The notes below the pieces were generated by a model. That model was given only the letters and a program-made list of their open reading frames with translations, did not search any database and was not told the origin of the DNA. The position numbers and the translations under genes were made by a program. From Arenibacter latericius DSM 15913 (GTDB lineage Bacteria > Bacteroidota > Bacteroidia > Flavobacteriales > Flavobacteriaceae): a DNA stretch of 64,000 bases. The DNA lies in assembly GCF_000424985.1 (NCBI RefSeq), contig NZ_AUKX01000013.1, positions 1 to 64,000 of the forward strand, read 5' to 3'. Shown here in pieces: positions 44,629-55,239 of the stretch (positions are counted from its first letter, which is position 1; the number at the start of each line of letters is the position of its first letter).

Positions 44629-44991
44629 ATGAAAATTAAAAATGCAATATTAGGATTTGCTTTTACTGTCTTATCGATAGTGGCTTATGGGCAAGAGAAA
44701 AACAAGAAGGTGACTTTTGAAGTGAATGGAAAATGTTCCATGTGTAAAGAGCGAATAGAAAAGGCTGCTTTAGGAGTAAAGGGAGTTAAGTTTGCTGCCT
44801 GGGATATTCCAACCCATCAATTATCCCTTATCATGGATGAGCGGAAGACAAATACTATGAAGGTGAAATCTGCGATTGTTGGAGTGGGGCATGATACCAA
44901 AGAGTTAAAAGCTACTGAAAAAGCTTATGAGGGAATTCACCCTTGTTGTAAGTATCGTGAAGATAATTCCGATGACGGAGCGCATCATTAA
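44629..44991 (+). CDS. Exported heavy-metal-associated (HMA) domain protein
   Basis: The 120-residue protein has a signal peptide (to about residue 21) and one HMA domain with the metal site GKCSMCKERIE (Cys36 and Cys39). The C-terminus adds HPCCKYR and a tail DDGAHH with further Cys and His ligands. Such proteins bind Cu(I) or similar ions; this one should act in the periplasm, receiving metal from the receptor encoded 36 bases upstream. Metal identity is inferred. Confidence 0.87.
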   Translation: MKIKNAILGFAFTVLSIVAYGQEKNKKVTFEVNGKCSMCKERIEKAALGVKGVKFAAWDIPTHQLSLIMDERKTNTMKVKSAIVGVGHDTKELKATEKAYEGIHPCCKYREDNSDDGAHH

Positions 44992-45045
44992 GGCCTGGGA
45001 TTTATAAGGTCTTAATATCTATAAGATAGTATAGTTGCCTAAAGT

Positions 45046-45082
45046 AAAAAGCCGTCCTTGAAATTTCAAGGACGGCTTTTTT
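45046..45082. terminator. Bidirectional terminator between the metal cassette and groEL
   Basis: A nearly perfect palindrome, AAAAAGCCGTCCTTGAAA followed by TTTCAAGGACGGCTTTTTT, lies between two convergent genes. It has T-runs on both strands and should stop transcription from each side. Confidence 0.92.
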
Positions 45083-45109
45083 AAATACTGCATTTTTGAC
45101 AAGTTGCCA

Positions 45110-46744
<1,635 letters not shown>

Positions 46745-46850
46745 TTATTTTTTGTTGTTCTGTCTCGACTTGGCGAGAACTTGTTTAATAAATAATTGTA
46801 ATAAAGCTTTAAGCTGTTCTTACATATGCAAGAACTAAAGGAATCGTCAA

Positions 46851-47129
46851 TTAGACGATTGCCAAGATGTCGCTCTCGCGCATCATTAAGTATTCATTAC
46901 CTTCCAATTTTAATTCTGTGCCGGCATATTTCCCATATAGAACGGTGTCACCAACTTTAAGGGTTACTTCATTTTCCTTAGTTCCAGGACCAACAGCAAC
47001 TACCTTGCCTTGTTGTGGTTTTTCCTTTGCGGTGTCTGGGATGTAAAGACCTGATGCGGTCTTAGTTTCGGCAGCCATAGGCTCAATAAGAACTCTATCC
47101 GCTAATGGTTTAATACTAACTTTAGCCAT
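46851..47129 (-). CDS. groES: 10-kDa co-chaperonin GroES
   Basis: This 92-residue protein has the GroES core [11 protein letters not shown], the mobile loop [18 protein letters not shown] and [11 protein letters not shown]. It caps GroEL. The 86-base upstream region to the secG terminator must hold the promoter; I found no CIRCE-like inverted repeat there. Confidence 0.98.
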   Translation of the reverse strand: MAKVSIKPLADRVLIEPMAAETKTASGLYIPDTAKEKPQQGKVVAVGPGTKENEVTLKVGDTVLYGKYAGTELKLEGNEYLMMRESDILAIV

Positions 47130-47215
47130 ATTATAAAAATTTTAATTGTTTTTAAGTTTCCTTCTTATAGGCAGAAATTATGCCATTGTTGAAAGACTGC
47201 CACTTTGTTAAAATA

Positions 47216-47255
47216 AAAATGCCAGCTTGTCATTAAAGCTGGCATTTTAAAATAA
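47216..47255 (-). terminator. Terminator after secG
   Basis: AAAATGCCAGCTT (47216-47228) pairs with AAGCTGGCATTTT (47236-47248). On the minus strand it lies just after the secG stop and before the groES promoter region. Confidence 0.8.
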
Positions 47256-47275
47256 TTTATGTCTTTTAGTCCTTC

Positions 47276-47641
47276 TTATAGGCTGTCTGCAGGATTTGTG
47301 GCAGGTGCTTCTGCTGGTGTTGTAGGAGCTCCTGGTAAAACGCCTGGAGTAGTGTTTTCTATAGGTTCGCCATTTAGTAATTTAGAGTCCGAATCACTAA
47401 AGCTACCTTTTACAGCAATATTAGAAAGTAGAATTAATACCACTAGAATTGTTGCTAAGGTCCATGTGCTTTTGTCTAGAAAATCCCCTGTTTTCTTTAC
47501 ACCGCCAACAACCTGACTTCCGCCACCTCCAAAAGAGGAAGATAACCCACCGCCTTTAGGGTTTTGAACCATAATTACTAGCATTAGTAAAAGGGCTACC
47601 AAGATAATTAGGACCAAGAATATTGTAAATGTAGTATTCAT
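47276..47641 (-). CDS. secG: Protein translocase subunit SecG
   Basis: The 121-residue protein has two membrane helices (about 5-25 and 59-77) joined by VQNPKGGGLSSSFGGGG, the SecG signature, and an Ala/Pro-rich tail typical of this phylum. It is an accessory part of the SecYEG export channel. It is the last gene of the miaB-lptE run, 4 bases after its neighbour. Confidence 0.92.
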   Translation of the reverse strand: MNTTFTIFLVLIILVALLLMLVIMVQNPKGGGLSSSFGGGGSQVVGGVKKTGDFLDKSTWTLATILVVLILLSNIAVKGSFSDSDSKLLNGEPIENTTPGVLPGAPTTPAEAPATNPADSL

Positions 47642-47645
47642 TAAA

Positions 47646-48566
47646 TTATGTTTTTTCTTGTTGTATTTTTTCCACCGCTTTTATTCGGTCTGCAAAGAAA
47701 CTACTTTTTTCTGGATATTTCAAACTTAAAATTCGATAGGCTTGTATGGCCTGCTTGTATTTTTTCTGTTCCACGTATACCTTGGCCAAGGTTGCGGTCA
47801 TTAATTCGTTCTGGTCAAAGGTCAGTGATTCCTTAATAGATACCTTTTTGGTATTCTCCTGTGGTACTATTTTAGGGTTGTTTTGTATGAACTTATCTAT
47901 AAGTTCAAATTTCTTCTTTTGATGTTCTGTATTCTTATGAGTAGGTTGGGATTGTTTGTCTTCGGATTCGGGTTCCGGGGTAGTCTCTTCCTTTTTAGGA
48001 TTTTGATTGGTGAGCTGTAACCATTGGGCAAAGGAGTATTTTTCGTCCTTTGAAAAGCTAAGGGGTTTTCCTATCTCTAGTACTTCTTCGGCTTTTTTTT
48101 TATCCTCCGTAAGAGCTTCGTCTATTTTAGGGTCCTTAGAGGTGAAAATTGAGGGGTCTAAAATTTGGTTCGCATCTTTTGCGGTACGAGGCCATGGTTC
48201 ATCTTCCGATACTTCTATCAACGATTTCTCTTCTTTAAATTCGGATGTAATTTCTTCGGAAATGGTTAAGGTGTCACTTAAAGAAGTGGCTTTTCCTGAA
48301 ATAGAATCTGCTATAGTATTCTGAAGAAAGTCTTTAGAGGTAATAAAATCGAATAAAATATCCCTGTCGGCGGTATAGGCAGCAGTGACTTTAAGGGCGT
48401 TATTATATTTAAAACTGTTTAAGTTTTTTAATCCTTTTAAATGCATTGCTCTGGCAGCTTGGAAATAAGGGTATTCTTCCAAAATATCTTCCAGTTGATG
48501 CGTCTGCAAGGGGGAGACCAATTTATCGGGGTTTTGTAATAGATATGTAAAATCTTGTACGTTCAT
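47646..48566 (-). CDS. Predicted TPR-like protein of unknown function
   Basis: This 306-residue protein has no signal peptide. The N-terminus (about 1-80) is helical with LEDILEEYPYFQAARAMHL, the middle (about 90-230) is acidic and low-complexity, and the C-terminus has a TPR-like pair (LAKVYVEQKKYKQAIQAYRI). It lies between lptE (3 bases) and secG (4 bases), so it is probably linked to envelope biogenesis. I do not recognise a named family. Confidence 0.7.
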   Translation of the reverse strand: MNVQDFTYLLQNPDKLVSPLQTHQLEDILEEYPYFQAARAMHLKGLKNLNSFKYNNALKVTAAYTADRDILFDFITSKDFLQNTIADSISGKATSLSDTLTISEEITSEFKEEKSLIEVSEDEPWPRTAKDANQILDPSIFTSKDPKIDEALTEDKKKAEEVLEIGKPLSFSKDEKYSFAQWLQLTNQNPKKEETTPEPESEDKQSQPTHKNTEHQKKKFELIDKFIQNNPKIVPQENTKKVSIKESLTFDQNELMTATLAKVYVEQKKYKQAIQAYRILSLKYPEKSSFFADRIKAVEKIQQEKT

Positions 48567-48569
48567 ATT

Positions 48570-49088
48570 CTACCAATCTGCCAATGATTTATTAAAAATA
48601 TCTTGGGTAATACGTTCAAAAATTACTTGATGGGCTTCATCTTTCACAGAAGAAAATTGAGAGTTAGCCGGATAATCATAAAAGAATGAGAACGGCTGTT
48701 CAAAATCTGCATCCGCTTTGGTGTTGTTAAAGAACCTTACATTTACCCTTATAGTTAATCTGTTTTGTGCTGCAGTCTGTTGAGCGGTAGCAGACATAGG
48801 TGAGATACGATATTCTACTATCTCTCCTTCATATACCAAGTCTCCGTTAGAGGTAACTAAATCTAGGCTGGTTTGGTTTAGAATTAAATCTTGAAGGGCT
48901 AAGGTAAAATCCCTGTCCATTCCTGGTTCAAATGTAGAGCCTGGATTTTGGGAGGCATAGTTTTGGAAATAGGGTACCTGAAATGTTTTTGCTGTCCCAA
49001 CATCACCACCCGTGAAATTATAAATTCCACAACTAGAAATGCCTGCTACCAAAACAAGCATTATAATAAGGTATTTGTTATTAATCAT
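48570..49088 (-). CDS. lptE: LPS assembly lipoprotein LptE
   Basis: The 172-residue lipoprotein has a lipobox ISSC (Cys20) and the Bacteroidota LptE start CGIYNFTGG, then KTFQVPYFQN, and a RLTIRVNVRFFN strand region. LptE plugs LptD in the outer membrane for LPS insertion. It lies 26 bases after a sigma-54-type activator gene. The assignment rests on the start motif, size and lipobox. Confidence 0.85.
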   Translation of the reverse strand: MINNKYLIIMLVLVAGISSCGIYNFTGGDVGTAKTFQVPYFQNYASQNPGSTFEPGMDRDFTLALQDLILNQTSLDLVTSNGDLVYEGEIVEYRISPMSATAQQTAAQNRLTIRVNVRFFNNTKADADFEQPFSFFYDYPANSQFSSVKDEAHQVIFERITQDIFNKSLADW

Positions 49089-49114
49089 TAAATTCTTTTT
49101 TACTTTGGCTTTTT

Positions 49115-50389
49115 CTAAAGGTCGTACTGTTTTATTTTTCGGTAAAGGGTGCGTTCCGAGATTCCAAGCTCAGCGGAGGCAGCCTTTCTTTTTCCTTTGT
49201 TTCTCTCTAGTGCCTTTTTTATAAGTTCTATTTCCTTTTCCTGTAAAGATAAGGTTTCTTCTTCTTCAATTTCTTCTGCAAAGTGATACTTGTCTTCTAT
49301 TGCAGGGGTGGGAGTTGGTTTTTCTACGTAGGGCTCTGGGAGCTCCAGAATATTAGTTGCAACTTCTTCTTCTTCCTCATCTGTATAGACTTCTTCTTCC
49401 TTTCCGTAAATTTTTCGGATCAGGTTCTCATTCTCCCCTTGTACTTTTTCGCTATCATTGTTTTTAAGAAGCTCTAAGGTGAGTTTTTTTAGGTCGTTTA
49501 AATCCCCCTTCATGTCGAATAAAACCTTGTAAAGAATTTCCCTTTCGTTGCTAAAATCGCTTTTCTTCTTTTCTTCCTTAACTATTGCGGGAAGGTTGGT
49601 GTTACTCGCATTAGGTAAATAGCTATTAAGGGAAGCTAAAGAGATGTTTCTGCTCTCTTCTAATACAGAGATTTGTTCTGCAATATTTCGCAATTGTCGG
49701 ATGTTTCCAGGCCAGCGATATTTAACAAGTAGTTGTACTGCATCATCTTCCAATCTAATGGTGGGCATCTTATATTTTTGCCCAAAATCTGAAGCAAATT
49801 TCCTAAATAGCAGGTGGATGTCATCTTTCCGCTCCCTTAGTGGGGGGATGTTAATCTCTACTGTGCTTAAACGATAGTAAAGGTCTTCTCTAAACTTTTC
49901 ATTTTTTATTGCTTCGTACATATTAACGTTGGTCGCAGCAACAATCCTGACGTCCGTTTTTTGTACTTGAGAAGAGCCTACTTTTAAGAACTCGCCATTT
50001 TCTAACACCCTTAATAGGCGTACTTGTGTGGTAAGAGGGAGTTCTCCCACTTCATCTAAAAAAATGGTTCCTCCGTCGGCCACTTCAAAATAACCACTTC
50101 TTGTGGAAGTGGCTCCTGTAAAAGCACCTTTTTCGTGTCCAAAAAGTTCACTGTCTATAGTCCCTTCAGGAATGGCTCCACAGTTCACTGCGATATATTT
50201 AGCATGTTTTCTATGGGAAAGAGAGTGAATTATTTTTGGGATGGCCTCTTTACCTACCCCGCTCTCCCCGGTGACTAGTACAGAAATATCTGTAGGGGCA
50301 ACCTGAATGGCCTTTTCAATGGCACGATTTAGTTTTACATCGTTACCAACAATTTCATATCGTTGTTTAATTGCTTGGATCGACTCCAT
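49115..50389 (-). CDS. Sigma-54-type transcriptional activator (AAA+, Fis-type HTH)
   Basis: This 424-residue protein starts directly with the AAA+ domain: Walker A GESGVGKE at 41-48, sigma-54 contact loop GAFTGA at 88-93, Walker B GTIFLDEVGE at 107-116 and the arginine-finger region near 180. There is no receiver or other input domain in front. An acidic linker (about 330-360, rich in Glu) leads to a C-terminal Fis-type helix-turn-helix (ELGISERTLYRKIKQYDL). It should activate RpoN-dependent promoters; targets are unknown. Its place between miaB and lptE is 5 and 26 bases from each. Confidence 0.92.
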   Translation of the reverse strand: MESIQAIKQRYEIVGNDVKLNRAIEKAIQVAPTDISVLVTGESGVGKEAIPKIIHSLSHRKHAKYIAVNCGAIPEGTIDSELFGHEKGAFTGATSTRSGYFEVADGGTIFLDEVGELPLTTQVRLLRVLENGEFLKVGSSQVQKTDVRIVAATNVNMYEAIKNEKFREDLYYRLSTVEINIPPLRERKDDIHLLFRKFASDFGQKYKMPTIRLEDDAVQLLVKYRWPGNIRQLRNIAEQISVLEESRNISLASLNSYLPNASNTNLPAIVKEEKKKSDFSNEREILYKVLFDMKGDLNDLKKLTLELLKNNDSEKVQGENENLIRKIYGKEEEVYTDEEEEEVATNILELPEPYVEKPTPTPAIEDKYHFAEEIEEEETLSLQEKEIELIKKALERNKGKRKAASAELGISERTLYRKIKQYDL

Positions 50390-50394
50390 AATAA

Positions 50395-51852
50395 TTAATT
50401 GTTATGAGAATATCCTACAGGTACACCTAATAGTGTTCCTGATGTACAATCTGTGATTTTTACATTTACAAAATCCCCAACCTTATAGTTTTCTTTAGGA
50501 AAGACTACAACCGAGCTTTGTGAATTTCTTCCCATCCAGTCTAATTCCGATTTTTTGGAAGTTCCTTCAATAAGTACCTCTACCGTTTTTCCTAATTGCT
50601 GTTTGCTTCTATAGTGGCTGTGTTCTCTTTGTAATGCTATGATTTCTGCTAATCTTCGCTTTTTAGTTTCTTCTGGAACATCGTCCTCCAAATTTTTGGC
50701 TGCTGCTGTACCAGGTCTCTCAGAGTAAGCATACATATAACCAAATTCATACTTCACCTCCCGCATTAAAGACAGGGTGTCTAGATGGTCCTCTTCTGTT
50801 TCTGTGGGGAAGCCAGCAATCATATCCTGAGATATGGCACAATCGGGAATGATTTCCATAATGTTTTTTACCAATTCTAAATACTCTTCGCGAGTATGCT
50901 GCCTGTTCATTTCCTTAAGGATGCGATTGCTACCGCTTTGTACAGGAAGGTGAATGTAGTTACAAACATTTTCGTATTTAGCTACCACTCTTACCACATC
51001 TAAAGTCATGTCTTGTGGGTTGGAGGTAGAAAAGCGGATCCGTAATTTTGGATGTGCTTGCGCTACCATTTCTAATAGATTTGCGAAATTTACCGAAGTG
51101 GCTTTCTGTATTTCGGATGCTTTTTTAAAGTCCTTCTTTAAGCCGCCTCCGTACCATAAATAACTGTCTACATTCTGACCTAGAAGGGTCACCTCTTTAT
51201 ATCCCTTGTTTACCAAGTTAGTTACCTCCTCTAAAATGGATTGTGGATCTCTACTTCTTTCTCGCCCTCTAGTAAAAGGTACTACGCAAAAAGTACACAT
51301 ATTATCACATCCGCGTGTAATGGAGACAAATGCTGTTACCCCATTAGAGTTTAATCGGACCGGAGAAATATCACCGTATGTTTCTTCTTTAGATAGAATT
51401 ACGTTTACAGCATCACGACCGCTATCTACTTCTTTTATTAAGTTAGGGAGGTCTTTATAAGCATCTGGTCCTACAACCATGTCTACAATTTTCTCCTCCT
51501 CTAATAATTTTGATTTTAACCTTTCGGCCATACAACCTAGCACTCCAACCTTCATGTGTGGTCTATGACGTTTAACTGCGTTGAATTTCTCCAGGCGCTT
51601 GCGAATGGTAAGTTCTGCTTTCTCCCTAATAGAACAAGTGTTTACCAATACTAGGTCGGCCTCTTCAAGTTCTTGAGTGGTGTTAAAACCTTCTTCTGAG
51701 AGTATAGAAGCTACAATCTCACTATCAGAAAAGTTCATTGCGCAACCATAGCTCTCTATATATAGTTTTCGCGAACTGTTTTCCTTTTCTTTTAAGGTTA
51801 ATGCAGTTCCCTGTACGGATTCATCTATTGTCTTCTCCATGTTCTGGTACAT
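50395..51852 (-). CDS. miaB: tRNA-2-methylthio-N6-dimethylallyladenosine synthase MiaB
   Basis: The 485-residue radical SAM enzyme binds two iron-sulfur clusters. The N-terminal methylthiotransferase domain has Cys37, Cys73 and Cys107 (YGCAMN, NTCSIR, LGCMAE) and the radical SAM motif [10 protein letters not shown] has Cys182, Cys186 and Cys189; a TRAM domain closes the protein. It adds the 2-methylthio group to A37 of tRNAs. It heads the minus-strand run to secG. A second ATG at residue 5 is a possible start. Confidence 0.96.
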   Translation of the reverse strand: MYQNMEKTIDESVQGTALTLKEKENSSRKLYIESYGCAMNFSDSEIVASILSEEGFNTTQELEEADLVLVNTCSIREKAELTIRKRLEKFNAVKRHRPHMKVGVLGCMAERLKSKLLEEEKIVDMVVGPDAYKDLPNLIKEVDSGRDAVNVILSKEETYGDISPVRLNSNGVTAFVSITRGCDNMCTFCVVPFTRGRERSRDPQSILEEVTNLVNKGYKEVTLLGQNVDSYLWYGGGLKKDFKKASEIQKATSVNFANLLEMVAQAHPKLRIRFSTSNPQDMTLDVVRVVAKYENVCNYIHLPVQSGSNRILKEMNRQHTREEYLELVKNIMEIIPDCAISQDMIAGFPTETEEDHLDTLSLMREVKYEFGYMYAYSERPGTAAAKNLEDDVPEETKKRRLAEIIALQREHSHYRSKQQLGKTVEVLIEGTSKKSELDWMGRNSQSSVVVFPKENYKVGDFVNVKITDCTSGTLLGVPVGYSHNN

Positions 51853-52198
51853 TAGCTTTTGTGGTTTGCAAAGATAGCATTATCTAGAAACATGTGACAT
51901 AATGACAGTTAAAAATTAAATAAATTGTATTGTGCCACCTATGAGGAGTAAAGGAGGTTGATTTGTGTTTATGGTGTGTTAGTATATTGTTAGGGATAAT
52001 GGGAAGTTTTTGTTTTTCCAAATGGGGCTTTTTTTACATAATTTATATGTAAATAGATCGCGAATCTCTTTTGTGGTTTAACAATGTATTCTTTTATTTG
52101 TTGTAGTAGCTTTTTCTTGCCTAGGGTGCTGTGTAGAGTTGTCAGTGTACCAATCTAGCAGAAGATATAAGGTTGTTGAATACTTAAATTGATTTAAT
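51853..52198. other. Divergent intergenic region upstream of miaB
   Basis: Apart from a -7 type box for miaB (51869-51876) this 346-base AT-rich stretch shows no gene, tRNA or strong hairpin. A short antisense frame overlapping the next lipoprotein gene is not coding. Confidence 0.5.
51869..51876 (-). promoter_or_regulatory. Candidate -7 box for miaB
   Basis: On the minus strand TATCTTTG fits TAnnTTTG and ends 16 bases before the miaB ATG. Confidence 0.4.
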
Positions 52199-52609
52199 AT
52201 GATGAGCATTCTTAATTTAAAGTATATGCTATTTTCTACAGTTTTCTTTTTCCTGGCAAAATCTTGCTCAGAGGGGGAGGTAGGAGTGTCGGATAAAACG
52301 GAGTTGGATACTATGCATAAGGAAATACAGAAATTGGCAAAAAGCGAAGATTGCGATGATAGCAAGCAATGGCGTTTTACAGCTTTAGGGGCTAAGCCTT
52401 GCGGAGGGCCTACCTCCTATATTGCTTATTCTGCCAAAATAGATACTGTTCTTTTTCTTTCTATGGTAAAGGAATATAATAAAGGTATGGTAGAATACAA
52501 TATAGAGAATGGTTTGGTTTCGGACTGTGCTATGGTGGCCATGCCAAGTGGTGTAATTTGTAAAGAGAATATGCCTGTATTTATATATTCTAATAGTAAG
52601 GCTGAATAA
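52199..52609 (+). CDS. Small Cys-rich lipoprotein of unknown function
   Basis: This 136-residue protein has a lipoprotein signal ending AKSC (Cys23) and then four Cys residues (52, 68, 110 and 121) that could form two disulfides. Recognisable blocks are QWRFTALGAKPCGGPTSYIA and SDCAMVAMPSGVIC. It looks like a conserved Bacteroidota lipoprotein, but I cannot name the family or function. It stands alone before topA. Confidence 0.7.
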   Translation: MMSILNLKYMLFSTVFFFLAKSCSEGEVGVSDKTELDTMHKEIQKLAKSEDCDDSKQWRFTALGAKPCGGPTSYIAYSAKIDTVLFLSMVKEYNKGMVEYNIENGLVSDCAMVAMPSGVICKENMPVFIYSNSKAE

Positions 52610-52709
52610 TAATTTTTTTGACGGTATTTGATGGTTGAAATCAGCTGTTTCTAGCAGGTGAATTTCTCGTCATATAATAAAGGTATGGCATCAAATTAAA
52701 AAAATCAGT

Positions 52710-52717
52710 TACTTTTG
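52710..52717 (+). promoter_or_regulatory. Candidate -7 box for topA
   Basis: TACTTTTG ends 13 bases before the topA ATG. The same 8-mer occurs before purH, mreB and the DPP4-like gene. Confidence 0.45.
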
Positions 52718-52730
52718 TTTTTCCAAAAAC

Positions 52731-55238
52731 ATGTTAATGGCAAAGAATTTAGTAATTGTGGAGTCTCCTGCTAAGGCAAAGACTATTGAGAAATTTTTAG
52801 GAAAGGACTATAAGGTAGCCTCTAGTTTTGGGCATATTGCCGATTTGCCTTCCAAAGAATTGGGTGTGGATGTAGAAAATGGTTTTGTTCCTAAATACAT
52901 TGTAGATAAGGAAAAGAAAGCGGTGGTCAAAAAATTAAAGGATTTGGCCAATAAAGCAGAAACTATATGGTTGGCTAGTGATGAGGACCGAGAGGGGGAG
53001 GCCATTTCCTGGCATTTGGCAGAGGAATTAAAGTTAGATAAAAATAAAACGAAACGGATTGTTTTTAACTCCATTACCAAATCGGCTATTCAAAAAGCGA
53101 TTGAAAATCCTAGGGAGATTAATTACAATTTGGTGAATGCCCAACAAGCAAGAAGGGTCTTAGACCGGTTAGTAGGGTACGAGCTATCTCCAGTATTGTG
53201 GAAAAAGATTAAACCAGGATTATCTGCTGGTAGGGTGCAATCTGTTGCCGTAAGGTTAATAGTGGAAAGGGAAAGAGCAATTGAAGCTTTTGTTCCCGAA
53301 GCAGCATTTAGGATATCAGCAGAGTTTATAACTGATGAGGGTAGTGTAGTAACTGCTAAGTTAAATAAGACTTATCCTAGCCAGGAAGCGGCAGAGAAGT
53401 TTTTACAGCAAAATGTAGGAGCTGCTTTTTCAGTAGCTAGTCTTGAAAAGAAGCCAGCAAAAAAGTCTCCGGCAGCACCGTTTACCACTTCAACGCTACA
53501 ACAAGAGGCTTCTCGTAAACTCTATTTTTCGGTTTCTAAAACCATGCAGGTAGCACAGCGTTTATATGAGGCGGGGTTAATAACATATATGAGAACCGAT
53601 AGCGTTAACCTTTCTAAAGAAGCTATAGATGCTGCTAAGGATGCTATTATAAAGAATTACGGTAAGGATTACAGTAAGGTTAGGAATTTTACGGGCAAGT
53701 CTAAGGGTGCACAAGAAGCGCATGAGGCTATTAGACCTACGGATATGACTAATCAGTCTCCTTCCCTAGAAAGAGATCAGGCTAAATTATATGAATTAAT
53801 ATGGAAGCGTACCTTAGCATCTCAAATGAGCGATGCGCAATTGGAGCGAACAAATGTTAAGATAAAAGCCAACACTCATAAAGAAGAATTCACAGCCAAC
53901 GGGGAGGTGATTAAATTTGACGGGTTTCTTAAAGTATACCTAGAAGGGACTGATGAAGAGGATATTTCTGAAGAGCAAGAAGGAATGCTTCCTGCTATGA
54001 AGGAAGGGGAGCAGTTAGAAAATAAGTATATAACTGCTACAGAGCGATTCACAAGAGCCCCGTATAGATTTACCGAAGCTTCTTTAGTGAAGAAATTGGA
54101 AGAATTGGGAATTGGACGTCCTTCTACTTATGCACCTACTATTTCTACAATACAAAATAGAGGGTATATAGAAAAAGGTAATGTAGAGGGTACAGAACGT
54201 AAATATGTGCAACTGCGATTTAAATCCGATAAAATTACTTCTAAAGAACTGATCGAAAATGTAGGTTCGGATAAAGGGAAGATGGTGCCAACCGATATTG
54301 GAATGATTGTTACCGATTTCCTTGTAAGTCATTTTGAATCTATTTTAGATTATAATTTTACTGCCAAGGTAGAGGAGGAGTTTGATGAGATTGCTACAGG
54401 GAATGAAGATTGGCAAAAGGTAATGAAGAATTTCTATAGCGATTTTCATCCGAAGGTGATTGATGTAGAAGAAAATGCAGATAGGGCAAGTGGTGAGCGT
54501 ATTTTGGGAACAGATCCAGAAACTGGGCGACAAGTATCCGTTAGGTTGGGTAGATTTGGGCCAATGGTTCAAATAGGAACTGTAGATGATGAAGACAAAC
54601 CCTTGTTTGCTAGTTTGCTGCCAGATCAGTCGTTAAATTCCATTACTTATGAGCAAGCTATGGACCTATTTAAGCTGCCTAGGAATCTGGGAGTTTATGA
54701 AGGGGAGGAAGTAGTGGCCAACGTGGGTAGGTTTGGGCCTTATGTAAAATTCGGAAAAACATATATCTCTATGGCTAAAGGTGAAAGTGCCATGGATATT
54801 ACAATGGATAGAGCAATAGAGCTTATTGTGGAAAAACAAAAAGCAGATGCCCCTATCGCTATGTATGAAGATAAAGAAGTAACCAAAGGAGTTGGTAGGT
54901 TTGGTCCCTTTATAAAATGGGATGGAATGTTTATTAATGTAAGCAAGAAGTATGATTATGATAATCTTACCGAGGCTGATATTAAGGAGCTTATAGAGGT
55001 TAAAAAACAAAAGGAGATTGATAAGCTGATACAAGAATGGCCAGAAGAGGGTATCCGTATCGAAAAGGCTAGATGGGGTAGGCATTCTATAATAAAAGGT
55101 AAGGTGAAGGTAGAGGTTTCAAAAGATGTAGATCCTACTAAAATTACTTTGGAGGAAGCCAAGCAGCTTATAGACAAGAAATCACCTAAGAAAAAAACTA
55201 AGGCCAAATCTAAAGCCAAACCTAAGACTAAGAAATAA
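52731..55238 (+). CDS. topA: DNA topoisomerase I
   Basis: The 835-residue enzyme relaxes negative supercoils. The Toprim domain has VIVESPAKAKTIEKFLG near the start and SDEDREGEAISWH near 84-96; the catalytic Tyr286 is in ITYMRTDSVN. The C-terminal part has repeats such as RFGPYVKFG and RFGPFIKW without the Cys of zinc ribbons, and a Lys-rich tail that should bind DNA or RNA. ATG codons at residues 1 and 3 are both usable. The arginase-like gene starts one base after its stop. Confidence 0.96.
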   Translation: MLMAKNLVIVESPAKAKTIEKFLGKDYKVASSFGHIADLPSKELGVDVENGFVPKYIVDKEKKAVVKKLKDLANKAETIWLASDEDREGEAISWHLAEELKLDKNKTKRIVFNSITKSAIQKAIENPREINYNLVNAQQARRVLDRLVGYELSPVLWKKIKPGLSAGRVQSVAVRLIVERERAIEAFVPEAAFRISAEFITDEGSVVTAKLNKTYPSQEAAEKFLQQNVGAAFSVASLEKKPAKKSPAAPFTTSTLQQEASRKLYFSVSKTMQVAQRLYEAGLITYMRTDSVNLSKEAIDAAKDAIIKNYGKDYSKVRNFTGKSKGAQEAHEAIRPTDMTNQSPSLERDQAKLYELIWKRTLASQMSDAQLERTNVKIKANTHKEEFTANGEVIKFDGFLKVYLEGTDEEDISEEQEGMLPAMKEGEQLENKYITATERFTRAPYRFTEASLVKKLEELGIGRPSTYAPTISTIQNRGYIEKGNVEGTERKYVQLRFKSDKITSKELIENVGSDKGKMVPTDIGMIVTDFLVSHFESILDYNFTAKVEEEFDEIATGNEDWQKVMKNFYSDFHPKVIDVEENADRASGERILGTDPETGRQVSVRLGRFGPMVQIGTVDDEDKPLFASLLPDQSLNSITYEQAMDLFKLPRNLGVYEGEEVVANVGRFGPYVKFGKTYISMAKGESAMDITMDRAIELIVEKQKADAPIAMYEDKEVTKGVGRFGPFIKWDGMFINVSKKYDYDNLTEADIKELIEVKKQKEIDKLIQEWPEEGIRIEKARWGRHSIIKGKVKVEVSKDVDPTKITLEEAKQLIDKKSPKKKTKAKSKAKPKTKK

Positions 55239-55239
55239 T

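Noticed and set aside
45046-45082. Long palindrome considered as a repeat or attachment site
   Set aside because: Its place between convergent genes and T-runs on both strands are fully explained by a bidirectional terminator.
54666-55085. Long minus-strand open frames inside topA
   Set aside because: They are antisense shadows of a well-conserved topoisomerase reading frame and show low-complexity composition.
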